A DNA stretch of 64,000 nucleotides from Albidovulum denitrificans (lineage in GTDB: Bacteria > Pseudomonadota > Alphaproteobacteria > Rhodobacterales > Rhodobacteraceae). The stretch's first letter is position 1; each line of letters starts with the position of its first letter. The position numbers and the translations under genes were made by a program. Under the pieces are notes generated by a model. It ran no database searches. It was given only the letters and a program-made list of their open reading frames with translations, and was not told the DNA's origin. The stretch covers positions 62,001-126,000 of the forward strand of contig NZ_PVEP01000003.1 in NCBI RefSeq assembly GCF_002973535.1. Reading direction: 5' to 3'. Positions 33,419 to 41,816 of this stretch are shown piece by piece.

Positions 33419-36181
33419 TCAGGCTTCGGCCCGGCGCGGCTTCGGCGCGCGGCCCCGTTGCAGCATCACCACACCCGCCAGAACCAGAAGCGCGGGGATG
33501 AACATCCAGTATTTCGACGGCACCGAGGCCGGTTTCAGGACGCGCAGCACCTCCTGATCCCAGTCGAGCCCTGCCTTCTGCGCGGGCGAGTCATAGGCGG
33601 CATCGTCGATGATCATCTTGTCGCCGTCCTGCCGGAAGGCAAGACCGGCGGCGGCCAGCTTTTCGTCCCCCGTCGCCTCGGCGCCCATCGGGACCAGGGC
33701 GACAAACTGGATCGGATCGCCCAGATCGTTGACGCCCGCCACCCGGACACGAAGGTTTTCACCCGCAGGCGTATCGGCGGCGGCGGCGGCGATCTCGGAC
33801 GGGGCGACCTCGGTGAAGGGCGGATAGATCATGTCCATCCAGAAGCCGGGCCGGAACAGAGTGAAGGCAACAAGCAGCAGGGCGATCCCTTCATGGAAGC
33901 GGTTCCTTGCAAGGAACCACCCCTGCGTCGCCGCCGCGAAGAGGAGCATGGCGATGGTGGCGACGCAGAAGATGAAGATGCCGTGCAGCCAGTCCACGTT
34001 GATGAGCAGGAGGTCCGTGTTGAAGATGAACAGGAACGGCAGCGCGGCGGTTCTGAGCGAATAGAAGAAGGCCACGACGCCGGTCTTGATCGGATCGCCC
34101 CCCGACACGGCGGCGGCGGCAAAGCTTGCCAGACCGACCGGCGGCGTCACGTCGGCCATGATGCCGAAATAGAAGACGAAGAGATGGACCGCGATCAGCG
34201 GCACGATCAGCCCGTTCTGCTGGCCCAGCGTGACGATCACCGGCGCAAGCAGGGCCGACACGACGATATAATTCGCCGTCGTCGGCAGGCCCATCCCGAG
34301 GATCAGCGACAGAACGGCGGTCAGGACAAGGATGGCAAGGATATTGCCGCCCGACAGGACCTCAACCACATCGGCGAGCGCGGACCCCACGCCCGTCTGG
34401 CTGACGGCGCCGACGATGATGCCCGCCGTCGCGGTGGCGATGCCGATGCCGATCATGTTGCGCGCACCGGTGATGAGGCCGTCGAAAAGGTCGCTGACGC
34501 CCTTGCGCACAGCGCCGCCGAACGCCCCCTCGCCGCGCATCATCGCCATCAGGGGGCGCTGGGTCAGCAGGATGAAGATCATGTAGGCGGTCGCCCAGAA
34601 GGCGGAAAGGCCCGGCGACAGGCGATCGACCATCAGCGCCCAGACCAGCACCACGACCGGCAGGATGTAATGCAGCCCCGCGCGGATCGTCGGCCCCGGC
34701 AGCGGCAGTTGCGTGACCGGCGCGTTCGGATCGTCCAGATGCAGCGGCTCTTCCTTCGACGCGATCCAGAGGAGGCCGACATAGACCAGCGTCAGGAAGG
34801 CGAAGACGATGTAGCCCGCCGTTGCCGGGAAGGCCGGGCGGACCCAGCCCATGCCATAATACACGGCCAGCGAGACAGCGCAGATCGCGGCGATGGTAAA
34901 GGCGATGCCGATCAGGCGCTGGACGATAGGCTTGGGCGTATAGGCGCGCGGCAGCCCCTCCATCCCCGCCTTCATCGCCTCAAGATGCACGATATAGACC
35001 AGCGCGATGTAGGAGATGACGGCGGGCAGGAAGGCATGGCGCACCACGTCGAAATAGGGAATGCCGACATATTCGACCATCAGGAAGGCGGCCGCGCCCA
35101 TCACCGGCGGCATGATCTGGCCGTTGACCGAGGACGCGACCTCGACCGCGCCGGCCTTTTCGGACGAGAAGCCCACCTTCTTCATCAGCGGGATGGTGAA
35201 GGTGCCGGTCGTGACCACGTTGGCGATGGACGAACCCGAGATCAGGCCCGTCATCGCCGAGGAGACGACAGCGGCCTTGGCAGGCCCGCCGCGCATATGG
35301 CCCATCAGGGAAAAGGCGACCTGGATGAAGTAGTTCCCCGCACCCGCCTTGTCGAGGAGCGAGCCGAAGAGGACGAAGAGGAAGACGAAGGAGGTCGAGA
35401 CGCCCAGCGCGATGCCAAAGACCCCCTCGGTCGTGATCCATTGGTGGTTCACGATTTCGGACAGGTTGTTGCCCTTGTGGGCGATGATCTCGGGCATGTA
35501 GGGGCCAAGGACCGTGTAGACGAGAAAGACGCTCGCCACGATCATCAGCGCCGGGCCAAGCGCGCGGCGCGTGGCTTCGAGAAGGATCAGGAGGCCGATC
35601 ACCGAAACGACGAAATCCTGCAAGATCGGCGCGCCGACACGGCCGGAGATGTCCTTGTAATAGACATAGAGGTAAAGCGCGGTCGCGGCACCCACCACGG
35701 CCAGCGCCCATTCCCAGGGCGGTATCCGGTCCTTGGGTGAGCCAAGCAGGATCGCGGCGACGATGGCCAGCGACACCAGCGGAATCCACCAGACCGGCGT
35801 GCCTTCCTTGGCCGAGACGAAGAACAGGATGCCAAGGATCACAGGCACCCCGATGCCAAGCGCAAGCTGCACCTTGGTGCGCGCGGCCGGGAAGGCGGCG
35901 AAGGCCAGGAAGATCGCGAAGGCGAGGTGGATGGAGCGCGCCTCGGTATCGTTGAAGACGCCGAAGCCGAGCATGAAGGGGATCGGAGAGGCAATCCAGA
36001 TCTGGAACAGCGACCACGCCAGTGCGACGATCGCGATGAAGGCGCCGACCGGCCCCTGTTGACCGCGCGCGCCGGTGTCCGACGACGCGACGAGTTCGTC
36101 AAGCTCCGCCTGGCTGAGGCCACCATGTCCGGCGGCTTCATTTTCGACCACGGCGGCTTGCTGCTGGTCCTGTCCTGTCAT
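33419..36181 (-). CDS. TRAP transporter fused permease, TAXI type (4TM/12TM fusion)
   Basis: A 920-aa polytopic protein: a DctQ-like small subunit fused to a DctM-like large subunit. TM segments begin at about residue 45 (GAFIAIVALAWSLFQIWIA). The large-subunit signature LILGMGLPTTANYIVVSALLAPVI and GLISGSSIANVVTTGTFTIPLMKK are present, and a soluble C-terminal tail (about 800-890) precedes the last helix. It imports the TAXI ligand using an ion gradient. It is 122 bp downstream of the receptor gene and directly followed by the stress-protein gene. Confidence 0.93.
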   Translation of the reverse strand: MTGQDQQQAAVVENEAAGHGGLSQAELDELVASSDTGARGQQGPVGAFIAIVALAWSLFQIWIASPIPFMLGFGVFNDTEARSIHLAFAIFLAFAAFPAARTKVQLALGIGVPVILGILFFVSAKEGTPVWWIPLVSLAIVAAILLGSPKDRIPPWEWALAVVGAATALYLYVYYKDISGRVGAPILQDFVVSVIGLLILLEATRRALGPALMIVASVFLVYTVLGPYMPEIIAHKGNNLSEIVNHQWITTEGVFGIALGVSTSFVFLFVLFGSLLDKAGAGNYFIQVAFSLMGHMRGGPAKAAVVSSAMTGLISGSSIANVVTTGTFTIPLMKKVGFSSEKAGAVEVASSVNGQIMPPVMGAAAFLMVEYVGIPYFDVVRHAFLPAVISYIALVYIVHLEAMKAGMEGLPRAYTPKPIVQRLIGIAFTIAAICAVSLAVYYGMGWVRPAFPATAGYIVFAFLTLVYVGLLWIASKEEPLHLDDPNAPVTQLPLPGPTIRAGLHYILPVVVLVWALMVDRLSPGLSAFWATAYMIFILLTQRPLMAMMRGEGAFGGAVRKGVSDLFDGLITGARNMIGIGIATATAGIIVGAVSQTGVGSALADVVEVLSGGNILAILVLTAVLSLILGMGLPTTANYIVVSALLAPVIVTLGQQNGLIVPLIAVHLFVFYFGIMADVTPPVGLASFAAAAVSGGDPIKTGVVAFFYSLRTAALPFLFIFNTDLLLINVDWLHGIFIFCVATIAMLLFAAATQGWFLARNRFHEGIALLLVAFTLFRPGFWMDMIYPPFTEVAPSEIAAAAADTPAGENLRVRVAGVNDLGDPIQFVALVPMGAEATGDEKLAAAGLAFRQDGDKMIIDDAAYDSPAQKAGLDWDQEVLRVLKPASVPSKYWMFIPALLVLAGVVMLQRGRAPKPRRAEA

Positions 36182-36303
36182 GTCCCCCCCTGACCCTTGC
36201 CGGGTTCATCACCGATTGAGATGAAAGTATCGTCCGGCGTCGACGAAGGTAGATCGGCCGGTCGTGGCGCCGCCCCACGGACGGGACGGCGCGAAGGGCT
36301 GGC

Positions 36304-37260
36304 TTACATCCAGCCGCGTTCCTTGTAGTATTTCTCCGCCCCCGGATGCAGCGGCGCGGACAGACCGTCCTTGATCATGTCCTCTTCCTTCAGGTTGGCG
36401 AAGGCCGGATGCAGACCCTTGAAGCGGTCGAAATTGTCGAAGACGGCCTTGACCACCTCATAGACCACATCGTCGGGGACGTCGGCCGAGGTCACGAAGG
36501 TTGCCTTCACGCCGAAGGTCTCGACGTCGTCCGGGCTGCCGGCATACATGCCGCCGGGGATAGTCGCCTTGGCATAATAGGGGTTGTCCGCGACCAGCTT
36601 GTCGATGGCTTCGCCGGTCACCGGAACCAGATTGGCCTCGACGGTCGAGGTCGCCTCCTGGATCGAGCCGTTCGGGTGGCCGACGGTGTAGATGATCGCA
36701 TCGACCTTGTTGTCGCCAAGGGCGGCGGCCTGTTCGGCGGGCTTGAGCTCCGAGGCCAGCGCAAAGTCGCTGTCGCTCCAGCCCATCGCACCCAGCACGA
36801 CCTCCATCGTCGCGCGCTGGCCGGAACCGGGATTGCCAACATTGACGCGCTTGCCCTTCAGATCCTCGAAGCTGGCGATGTTCGCATCCTTGCGGGCGAC
36901 GACGGTGAACGGTTCGCCATGCACGGAAAAGACCGCGCGCAGCTTGTCGACCTGCTTGCCCTCGAATTCCGAGGTGCCGTTATAGGCGTGGTACTGCCAG
37001 TCGGACTGGGCAACACCCATGTCCATGTCGCCCGCCGCGATGGCGTTGATATTGGCGATGGAGCCGCCCGTGGACGGCGCGGTGCATTTCAGCCCGGTCG
37101 TCGGGGTGTCGCGGTTCACCAGACGGCAGATCGACTGCCCGACGACGAAGTAGACGCCGGTCTGGCCGCCCGTTCCGATCGTGATGAACCTTTCCTCTGC
37201 GCCGGCAGCCGTCGCCAGAGCCATCGCACCCGCGAAGGTAAAGGTCTTGAGGTAACTCAT
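36304..37260 (-). CDS. TAXI family TRAP transporter solute-binding protein
   Basis: A 318-aa periplasmic receptor. Signal peptide about residues 1-20 ([21 protein letters not shown]), then the TAXI signature [56 protein letters not shown] and [22 protein letters not shown]. Known TAXI ligands include glutamate-like and C4-dicarboxylate compounds; this one is unknown. ATG 37260 has CAGGGAGAAACGCA upstream. First gene of the nine-gene run ending at 24763, so it probably names the substrate of the pathway. Confidence 0.92.
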   Translation of the reverse strand: MSYLKTFTFAGAMALATAAGAEERFITIGTGGQTGVYFVVGQSICRLVNRDTPTTGLKCTAPSTGGSIANINAIAAGDMDMGVAQSDWQYHAYNGTSEFEGKQVDKLRAVFSVHGEPFTVVARKDANIASFEDLKGKRVNVGNPGSGQRATMEVVLGAMGWSDSDFALASELKPAEQAAALGDNKVDAIIYTVGHPNGSIQEATSTVEANLVPVTGEAIDKLVADNPYYAKATIPGGMYAGSPDDVETFGVKATFVTSADVPDDVVYEVVKAVFDNFDRFKGLHPAFANLKEEDMIKDGLSAPLHPGAEKYYKERGWM

Positions 37261-37671
37261 TGCGTTTCTCCCTGTCGTACCAACCATGATGCTCGATGAC
37301 GTCCGGGATCTTCCGCCCCGGTTTGTCGCCTTTGCAGCCGCTCAATAGCCCCGGCACAGCTCACGCCGCAGCGAGAGTTTCAGCCTGCCGGGATCGGGTC
37401 TGTTCGCAGCAATGCCACATTCCGTGCGCGGGCTGGCCGCGCTGGATCTCCGGCGAGGCCGGGAAACGATCCGATTGGGAACATTGGCACATTCCATTAG
37501 GGATACGGTAGCGCCCAAACTTGCAGAGTTCAACGCCTGTCGTAACGGAAGCTTCGGTCGGCCTTTTCAGGGAAATCCGCATGGAAGAGGACAGAGGTGA
37601 CGCCATGGCGCTTCGGAATGCGGCAGGAACACTGTGCCGCGGACGAATCTTTGGCGCCCTGTCACGATCTG
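37261..37671. other. Gene-free region upstream of the TAXI-TRAP operon (411 bp)
   Basis: Lies between the TAXI receptor start (minus strand) and the end of the histidine kinase gene (minus strand), so it must hold the promoter of the nine-gene run. Only weak features are seen: a short inverted repeat CGGCA-N9-TGCCG near 37621-37639. No convincing reading frame or terminator was found. Confidence 0.5.
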
Positions 37672-39015
37672 TCAGTCTGGTTGCACGCGGTCGCCCGGCA
37701 GGGTGAAGCGTGCCTCGAACCCGCTATCCCGGCCCGCGCGCGGGGAGAGTAGGTCAAGCCGGGCGCCTGTGCGTTCGGCGATGGCAGCGACGATGGCAAG
37801 GCCAAGGCCGATTCCGTCGTCGCCGGTTCCGGCCCGTTCGAAGCGATCGGTCAGAGAGGCCAACCTGCCCGCCGGGACGGTGGGGCCGTCATTGGCGACG
37901 CTCAGGGTTCCGTCGGCGGTGAGCGTGACATCGACCGGCGCTTCCGCCGCGCCGTGGCGCAGGGCGTTCTCGATCAGGTTGCGCAGGAGGATGGCGAAGG
38001 CGTCGGGGTCCAGATCAGACATCACCGCGCCATCCGGCAGCGACAGGGCGATGCGCCCCTGCCCCACTGTCCGGGAAACGTCCCCGGCCACGACCTCGGC
38101 CACGGGGCGCAGGTCCGCCGCCTTGTCCCGCCTGAGCCGCCCGCCCTCGGCGCGGGCCAGTTGCATCAGCCGTTCCGACAGGCGCGTCAGGCGTTTCAGC
38201 GTGGCCTCGATCCCCGCCGCGCGGGCCCTGGCGTCGGGATCGCGGGTTTCCGCCTGCAAGCGCTGCGCCTGGGCGATGGCCCCGGCCAGCGGCGTGCGCA
38301 GTTCATGGGCGGCGTTGGCGGCAAAGCTGCGCTCGGCCTCGAAGGCCGAGGAGAGGCGGGCGAGAAGGCCGTTCATCGCATCGGCGACGGGGGCGATTTC
38401 CACCGGCAGGCCAGAGGCGGCCACCGGGCCAAGATCGCGCGCCCCACGCGCCGCCAGACGGTCGCGAAACTGGCGCAGGGGCGCAAGGCTGGCGCGGACG
38501 GCGAGGACGATGGTCAGCAGCGCCACCGGAAGCAGGATCAGCAGCGGCAGACCCAGGCCCATCTGAAGTTCCCGCGCAACGCTGGCGCGATGGTCCAGCG
38601 GTTCGGCCACGGTGATGCGGACCGTGCCTTGCACCGCCTCATCGTTGTAAAGCCGGTGCGTCGCGGTCTGACGGAAGCCGGTGCCGTCCCAGGCGGGAAA
38701 GCTCGCCGGATCGGCGCTGTGCGAGGTCAGCAGGACGCGCCCCTGATCGTCTCGCACGATGTAGGTGAAGAATTCCTCATGGTTGCGGATGGCGGCGAGG
38801 CGCTGGCTGATCCCCTCTTCCTCGCGGTTGAGGATATCAATGGCGGCAAGCGGCAGAAGACGCTGCGCGGTTTCCTGCAAGGCGGCGTCGAAGACCTCTT
38901 CCATCTCCGTCCGCGCAATCAGCGCCGTGACGCTGGCAGCCGCGATCCAGACCAGCGTCAGGCCGAGGCCGAGCCAGAGGCCCAGACGGCCCTGAAGGCT
39001 GCGCGGCGCCCTCAT
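37672..39015 (-). CDS. Sensor histidine kinase (QseC/PmrB-like)
   Basis: A 447-aa kinase: TM1 about residues 11-33, a periplasmic domain (about 35-150), TM2 about 151-175, a HAMP-like linker, HisKA with His237 in FAANAAHELRTPLAG, the N box LLRNLIENALRHG and the G box DDGIGLGLAIVAAIAERTG. Its start overlaps the response-regulator stop (ATGA). Together they would sense an envelope signal, possibly metal or redox given the neighbouring PepSY and cytochrome genes; the ligand is inferred, not seen. Confidence 0.9.
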   Translation of the reverse strand: MRAPRSLQGRLGLWLGLGLTLVWIAAASVTALIARTEMEEVFDAALQETAQRLLPLAAIDILNREEEGISQRLAAIRNHEEFFTYIVRDDQGRVLLTSHSADPASFPAWDGTGFRQTATHRLYNDEAVQGTVRITVAEPLDHRASVARELQMGLGLPLLILLPVALLTIVLAVRASLAPLRQFRDRLAARGARDLGPVAASGLPVEIAPVADAMNGLLARLSSAFEAERSFAANAAHELRTPLAGAIAQAQRLQAETRDPDARARAAGIEATLKRLTRLSERLMQLARAEGGRLRRDKAADLRPVAEVVAGDVSRTVGQGRIALSLPDGAVMSDLDPDAFAILLRNLIENALRHGAAEAPVDVTLTADGTLSVANDGPTVPAGRLASLTDRFERAGTGDDGIGLGLAIVAAIAERTGARLDLLSPRAGRDSGFEARFTLPGDRVQPD

Positions 39016-39671
39016 CCCCGCCCCAGCCGGTAGCCGAGGCCGCGCTCTGTCTCGATCACCCCGGCGCCCAGTTTCTTGCGCAGGCGGCTGACATGGACCT
39101 CGATCGTGTTGCTTTCGACGTCCGATCCGAAGGCGTAAAGCTTGTCTTCCAGCTGCGCCTTGGACAGAAGCTGGCCGGGGCGCGACAGGAACGCCTCGAA
39201 CAGCGCCCATTCCCGCGCGGTCAGGGTCACCGGGCGGCCGTCGCGGTGAATGCTGCGGGCGGCGAGGTCGATGGCAAGCGGCCCGTGCGTGACGATGGGG
39301 TTGGGGTTGCCGGCATAGCGCCGGGCGACAGAGCCGATGCGGGCAGACAGTTCGGCCAGATCGAAGGGCTTGACCAGATAGTCGTCGGCGCCCGCGTTCA
39401 GCCCCTCGATCCGGTCGCTGATCTGGTCAAGCGCGGTCAGGATGATGACCGGGGTGACATCGCCCTTCGCGCGCAGTTTGCGCAGGAAGGGGATGCCCCG
39501 TCCGTCGGGCAGCATCAGGTCGAGGAGAACAAGATCGAAGGCCGCCCCGGCGATCGCGTCGCCCGCCGCGTCCAGCCGTTGCACCCAGTCGACGGAATGG
39601 CCATCAGCCGCCACCTGATCGCGCACGGCGGCGCCCAGAACGGTGTCATCCTCAATCAGCAAAATCCTCAT
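39012..39671 (-). CDS. OmpR/PhoB family response regulator
   Basis: A 219-aa regulator. Receiver domain MRILLIEDDTVLG with phospho-acceptor Asp51 (LVLLDLMLPDG) and Lys101 (YLVKPFD), then a winged-helix DNA-binding domain (LTAREWALFEAFLSRPGQLLSKAQLEDKLYAF ... ESNTIEVHVSRLRKKLG). ATG 39671 is chosen because it places MRILLIEDD at the N-terminus. The gene is divergent from the PepSY gene; the four-half-site box at 39722-39773 lies between them and is a likely autoregulatory target. Confidence 0.93.
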   Translation of the reverse strand: MRILLIEDDTVLGAAVRDQVAADGHSVDWVQRLDAAGDAIAGAAFDLVLLDLMLPDGRGIPFLRKLRAKGDVTPVIILTALDQISDRIEGLNAGADDYLVKPFDLAELSARIGSVARRYAGNPNPIVTHGPLAIDLAARSIHRDGRPVTLTAREWALFEAFLSRPGQLLSKAQLEDKLYAFGSDVESNTIEVHVSRLRKKLGAGVIETERGLGYRLGRG

Positions 39672-39721
39672 CTTCCGTGCCGTCCCGTTGCCTTGCCCGT
39701 GGCTATCCATGCCCGCCCCCG

Positions 39722-39773
39722 CTGACGAAAAGCTGAAGCCCGGCGGCGGTCTTCTTCAGGCTGCTGTCAGCTT
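39722..39773. promoter_or_regulatory. Candidate response-regulator box, copy 1
   Basis: Four half-sites: CTGA at 39722 and 39733, then TCAG at 39756 and 39767, with start-to-start spacings of 11, 23 and 11 bp. Written out: TGACG-N2-AAGCTGAAGC-N16-TCAGG-N6-TCAGCTT. The same bases and spacings recur at 40820-40871. Eleven-base direct repeats are typical of OmpR-family binding. It lies between the response-regulator and PepSY genes. Confidence 0.65.
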
Positions 39774-39821
39774 CGCGGGGCATAACGCCCCCAAGACTGG
39801 CCGCGACCCGGAGTTTGGCGT

Positions 39822-40124
39822 ATGCGAAAGACCCTGACAATTCTAGCTTTTGTGACCTCTCTGCCCGCCGGTGCGGCGTTTGCGGACGATGACTGCTTTG
39901 TCCCGATGGCCGACTGGCAGCCGCGCGAAGAGGTTGCGGCGCTGGCCGCCCGTCAGGGCTGGACCGTGCGGCGGATCAAGATCGACGATGGCTGCTACAA
40001 GATCGACGGCCGCGATGCCGAAGGGCGCAAGATCGAGGTGAAGGTTCAGCCCGGCACCCTTCAGATCGTCGAGTTCGAGTATGACGACGATGGACGCGGG
40101 AGGAAGGACCGTGACGACGACTGA
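39822..40124 (+). CDS. Periplasmic PepSY domain protein
   Basis: A 100-aa protein with a signal peptide (about residues 1-21, MRKTLTILAFVTSLPAGAAFA), a DUF/PepSY-like core (PREEVAALAARQGWTVRRIKIDDGCYKIDGRDAEGRKIEVKV) and an acidic end (EYDDDGRGRKDRDDD). Two cysteines (DDDCF, DDGCY) could form a disulphide. PepSY domains are regulatory or binding modules found near redox and metal systems. GGAG precedes the ATG. The cytochrome gene overlaps its last 14 bp. Confidence 0.85.
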   Translation: MRKTLTILAFVTSLPAGAAFADDDCFVPMADWQPREEVAALAARQGWTVRRIKIDDGCYKIDGRDAEGRKIEVKVQPGTLQIVEFEYDDDGRGRKDRDDD

Positions 40125-40746
40125 CGGGGCATCGGCCGGGGCGGGCGTGGTGCGGGTCTGGGACCCGATGGTGCGGGCGTTCCACTGGTCGCTTGTAGCA
40201 GCCTTCGCCATCGCCTGGCTTAGCGCGGATGAGGTACAGCCGGTCCATGAGGTCGCGGGCTACGTCGTCGCGGGCCTGATTGCCTTCCGGCTGGTCTGGG
40301 GGATGATCGGCGGGCGCTATGCGCGGTTCTCGCAGTTCGTGAAAGGGCCGGGATCGACGCTGGCCTATCTTCGCACGATGCTGCGCGGGGCCGAGCGGCG
40401 CCATATCGGGCATAATCCGGCAGGGGCCGCGATGATCGTCGCGCTGTTGCTAAGCCTGTCGGGGACCGCACTGACCGGTTGGCTGTCGGCAGACCCCGCG
40501 CGGGTCGCGATGCTGCCCGCCATGCCGCAGATCGTCACCCCCGCCTGGGCCGATGACGACCGGGAAGAGGAGGGTGAAGAGGGCGCGCTGGAGGATCTGC
40601 ATGAGGTGCTGGCCAATCTGACGCTTCTCCTCGTCGCGTTTCATGTCGGCGGGGTTCTTCTGTCTTCGCTTCGCCACCGGGAAAACCTTGTCCGCGCCAT
40701 GGTCACCGGCCGGAAGCGCGCGCCCGGCGGCGACGACATCGCCTGA
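40111..40746 (+). CDS. Cytochrome b561-type (Ni/Fe-hydrogenase b-type) membrane protein
   Basis: A 211-aa protein with four helices and likely haem ligands His in VRAFHWSLVAAFAIAWL, PVHEVAGYVVAG, and LLVAFHVGGVLLSSLRHREN. An acidic loop (DDDREEEGEEGALEDLHE) sits before the last helix. It would carry electrons across or within the inner membrane. GTG 40111 is chosen for its GGGAGGAAGGACC Shine-Dalgarno; ATGs at 40081 and 40090 are alternatives deeper in the PepSY gene. An intrinsic terminator follows. Confidence 0.85.
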   Translation: MTTTDGASAGAGVVRVWDPMVRAFHWSLVAAFAIAWLSADEVQPVHEVAGYVVAGLIAFRLVWGMIGGRYARFSQFVKGPGSTLAYLRTMLRGAERRHIGHNPAGAAMIVALLLSLSGTALTGWLSADPARVAMLPAMPQIVTPAWADDDREEEGEEGALEDLHEVLANLTLLLVAFHVGGVLLSSLRHRENLVRAMVTGRKRAPGGDDIA

Positions 40747-40784
40747 TTTTCGTCCCGACCACTTGTCCCACTCGTGGTCCCACT

Positions 40785-40815
40785 GGCCCCGCCCTGTCCC
40801 GGCGGGGCCTTTTTT
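40785..40815 (+). terminator. Intrinsic terminator after the cytochrome b gene
   Basis: Nine-base stem GGCCCCGCC / GGCGGGGCC with a 7-base loop, followed by TTTTTT. It separates the PepSY-cytochrome unit from the next promoter, whose regulatory box begins 5 bp later. Confidence 0.92.
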
Positions 40816-40819
40816 CTTC

Positions 40820-40871
40820 CTGACGGCAAGCTGAAGCAGAAATGTCCCGACTGTCAGGAACCTCTCAGCTT
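40820..40871. promoter_or_regulatory. Candidate response-regulator box, copy 2
   Basis: Same arrangement as 39722-39773: CTGA at 40820 and 40831, TCAG at 40854 and 40865 (11/23/11 spacing), with TGACG-N2-AAGCTGAAGC-N16-TCAGG-N6-TCAGCTT. It lies 42 bp upstream of the Asp-rich protein gene, right after the terminator, so it should control the second half of the cluster. Confidence 0.65.
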
Positions 40872-40913
40872 GGGGGCCGAGATTGCCCGCATCTGATCCA
40901 AGGAGACCTGATA

Positions 40914-41297
40914 ATGAAGACCCCTTCCCCGCTGCTCTTTGCCTCCACCGCGCTGACCATGGCGCTTTCGCTACCGGCCTTTGCCGCCTCGCCTTTCGCG
41001 GGCGTTGCCGACGGGTCCGGCCGTGCGTCCTCGGCCACGATGCCGGGCGATGACGACGGAACCCTGCCGCTGATCCGTGTCAGCGATGACGACGATGATG
41101 ACGACGATCACCGAGGCCGGACCCGTCACGGGCACGACGATGACGATGACGACGATGATGATGACGACGACGACTGTGACGACGGCCGGTGTCAGGGTGC
41201 AGGCGGCCGGGGCAACCCCGCACCGGCCGGTACGGTGGCGCCGCCCGCCAACGGTCTGTTCGGCAACGGCGCCCCGCCGAAGGCCGTGACCAACTGA
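40914..41297 (+). CDS. Secreted Asp-rich low-complexity protein
   Basis: A 127-aa protein. It has a signal peptide (about 1-25, MKTPSPLLFASTALTMALSLPAFA) and two poly-Asp tracts (8 and 13 Asp), separated by HRGRTRHGHD and followed by CDDGRCQGAGGRG and a Pro/Gly-rich end. The tracts are built of GAC/GAT triplets (41084-41109 and 41134-41175). Such tracts would bind divalent cations such as Ca2+ or Mn2+. GGAGACCTGATA precedes the ATG. No known domain. Confidence 0.75.
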   Translation: MKTPSPLLFASTALTMALSLPAFAASPFAGVADGSGRASSATMPGDDDGTLPLIRVSDDDDDDDDHRGRTRHGHDDDDDDDDDDDDDCDDGRCQGAGGRGNPAPAGTVAPPANGLFGNGAPPKAVTN

Positions 41298-41333
41298 CCC
41301 CCCTGATCGCAGTTCAGACCGAAGGACCCGCTT

Positions 41334-41801
41334 ATGAAATCCCTTCTTGCCACGCTTGCCCTTTCCACCGCCCTGACGCTGCCGGGCCTTGCCATGGCGC
41401 GCCCCGTCACCCTGACCACCACGATGAACAGCTATGGTGGCGACGGGGCCTATCTTGCGCTTTACGTCACCGACACCTCTGGCGCCTATGTGGGCAGCCT
41501 TTGGATGGCGGGCGGAAAGTCGAAATACTACCAGCACCTGAGCGGCTGGTATGCCGCGACGGGCGGCGACCCCGCGCAGATCAACGGCATCACCGGGGCC
41601 AGCGTCGGCGCGGGCCGCACGCTCAAGGTCTCGCTGGATCTGGCCGATGCGCTCTTCGATGCGGGCTACACGCTGCATATCGACGCCGCGGTCGAGGATA
41701 TGCGCGAAAGCCCGGATGAGATCGCGGTACCGCTGACTGCCGATGGCGCTGGCAAGCCCGTGCAGGGCCGTCGCTACATCTCAAGCTTCACCTACGAGTA
41801 A
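41334..41801 (+). CDS. DUF2271 domain protein with flavinylation-type TGAS motif
   Basis: A 155-aa secreted protein (signal peptide about 1-22). The mature part (PVTLTTTMNSYGGDGAYLALYVTDTSGAYVGSLWMAGGK and YYQHLSGWYAATGG) matches DUF2271. Residues 84-90, NGITGAS, fit the ApbE target motif (D/N-x-x-S/T-G-A-S/T), so Ser90 may carry a covalent FMN. GAAGGA lies before the ATG. The apbE gene is two genes downstream and the redox fusion is next, so this could be the electron carrier between the membrane protein and its acceptor. Confidence 0.82.
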   Translation: MKSLLATLALSTALTLPGLAMARPVTLTTTMNSYGGDGAYLALYVTDTSGAYVGSLWMAGGKSKYYQHLSGWYAATGGDPAQINGITGASVGAGRTLKVSLDLADALFDAGYTLHIDAAVEDMRESPDEIAVPLTADGAGKPVQGRRYISSFTYE

Positions 41802-41816
41802 GACGGGGGCGATCCC

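Noticed and set aside
33410-35740. A plus-strand open frame of about 776 codons opposite the TRAP permease
   Set aside because: Its Asp/Arg/His-rich text is the antisense image of hydrophobic helices; the minus strand encodes an unmistakable TRAP permease.
37485-37490. TGGCAC as a sigma-54 promoter upstream of the TAXI-TRAP operon
   Set aside because: The GC element at the required spacing is missing and the motif is on the plus strand, pointing away from the operon.
41084-41175. Repeated units that could be mistaken for a CRISPR or tandem DNA array
   Set aside because: They are GAC/GAT codons of poly-Asp tracts in a signal-peptide protein, without spacers.
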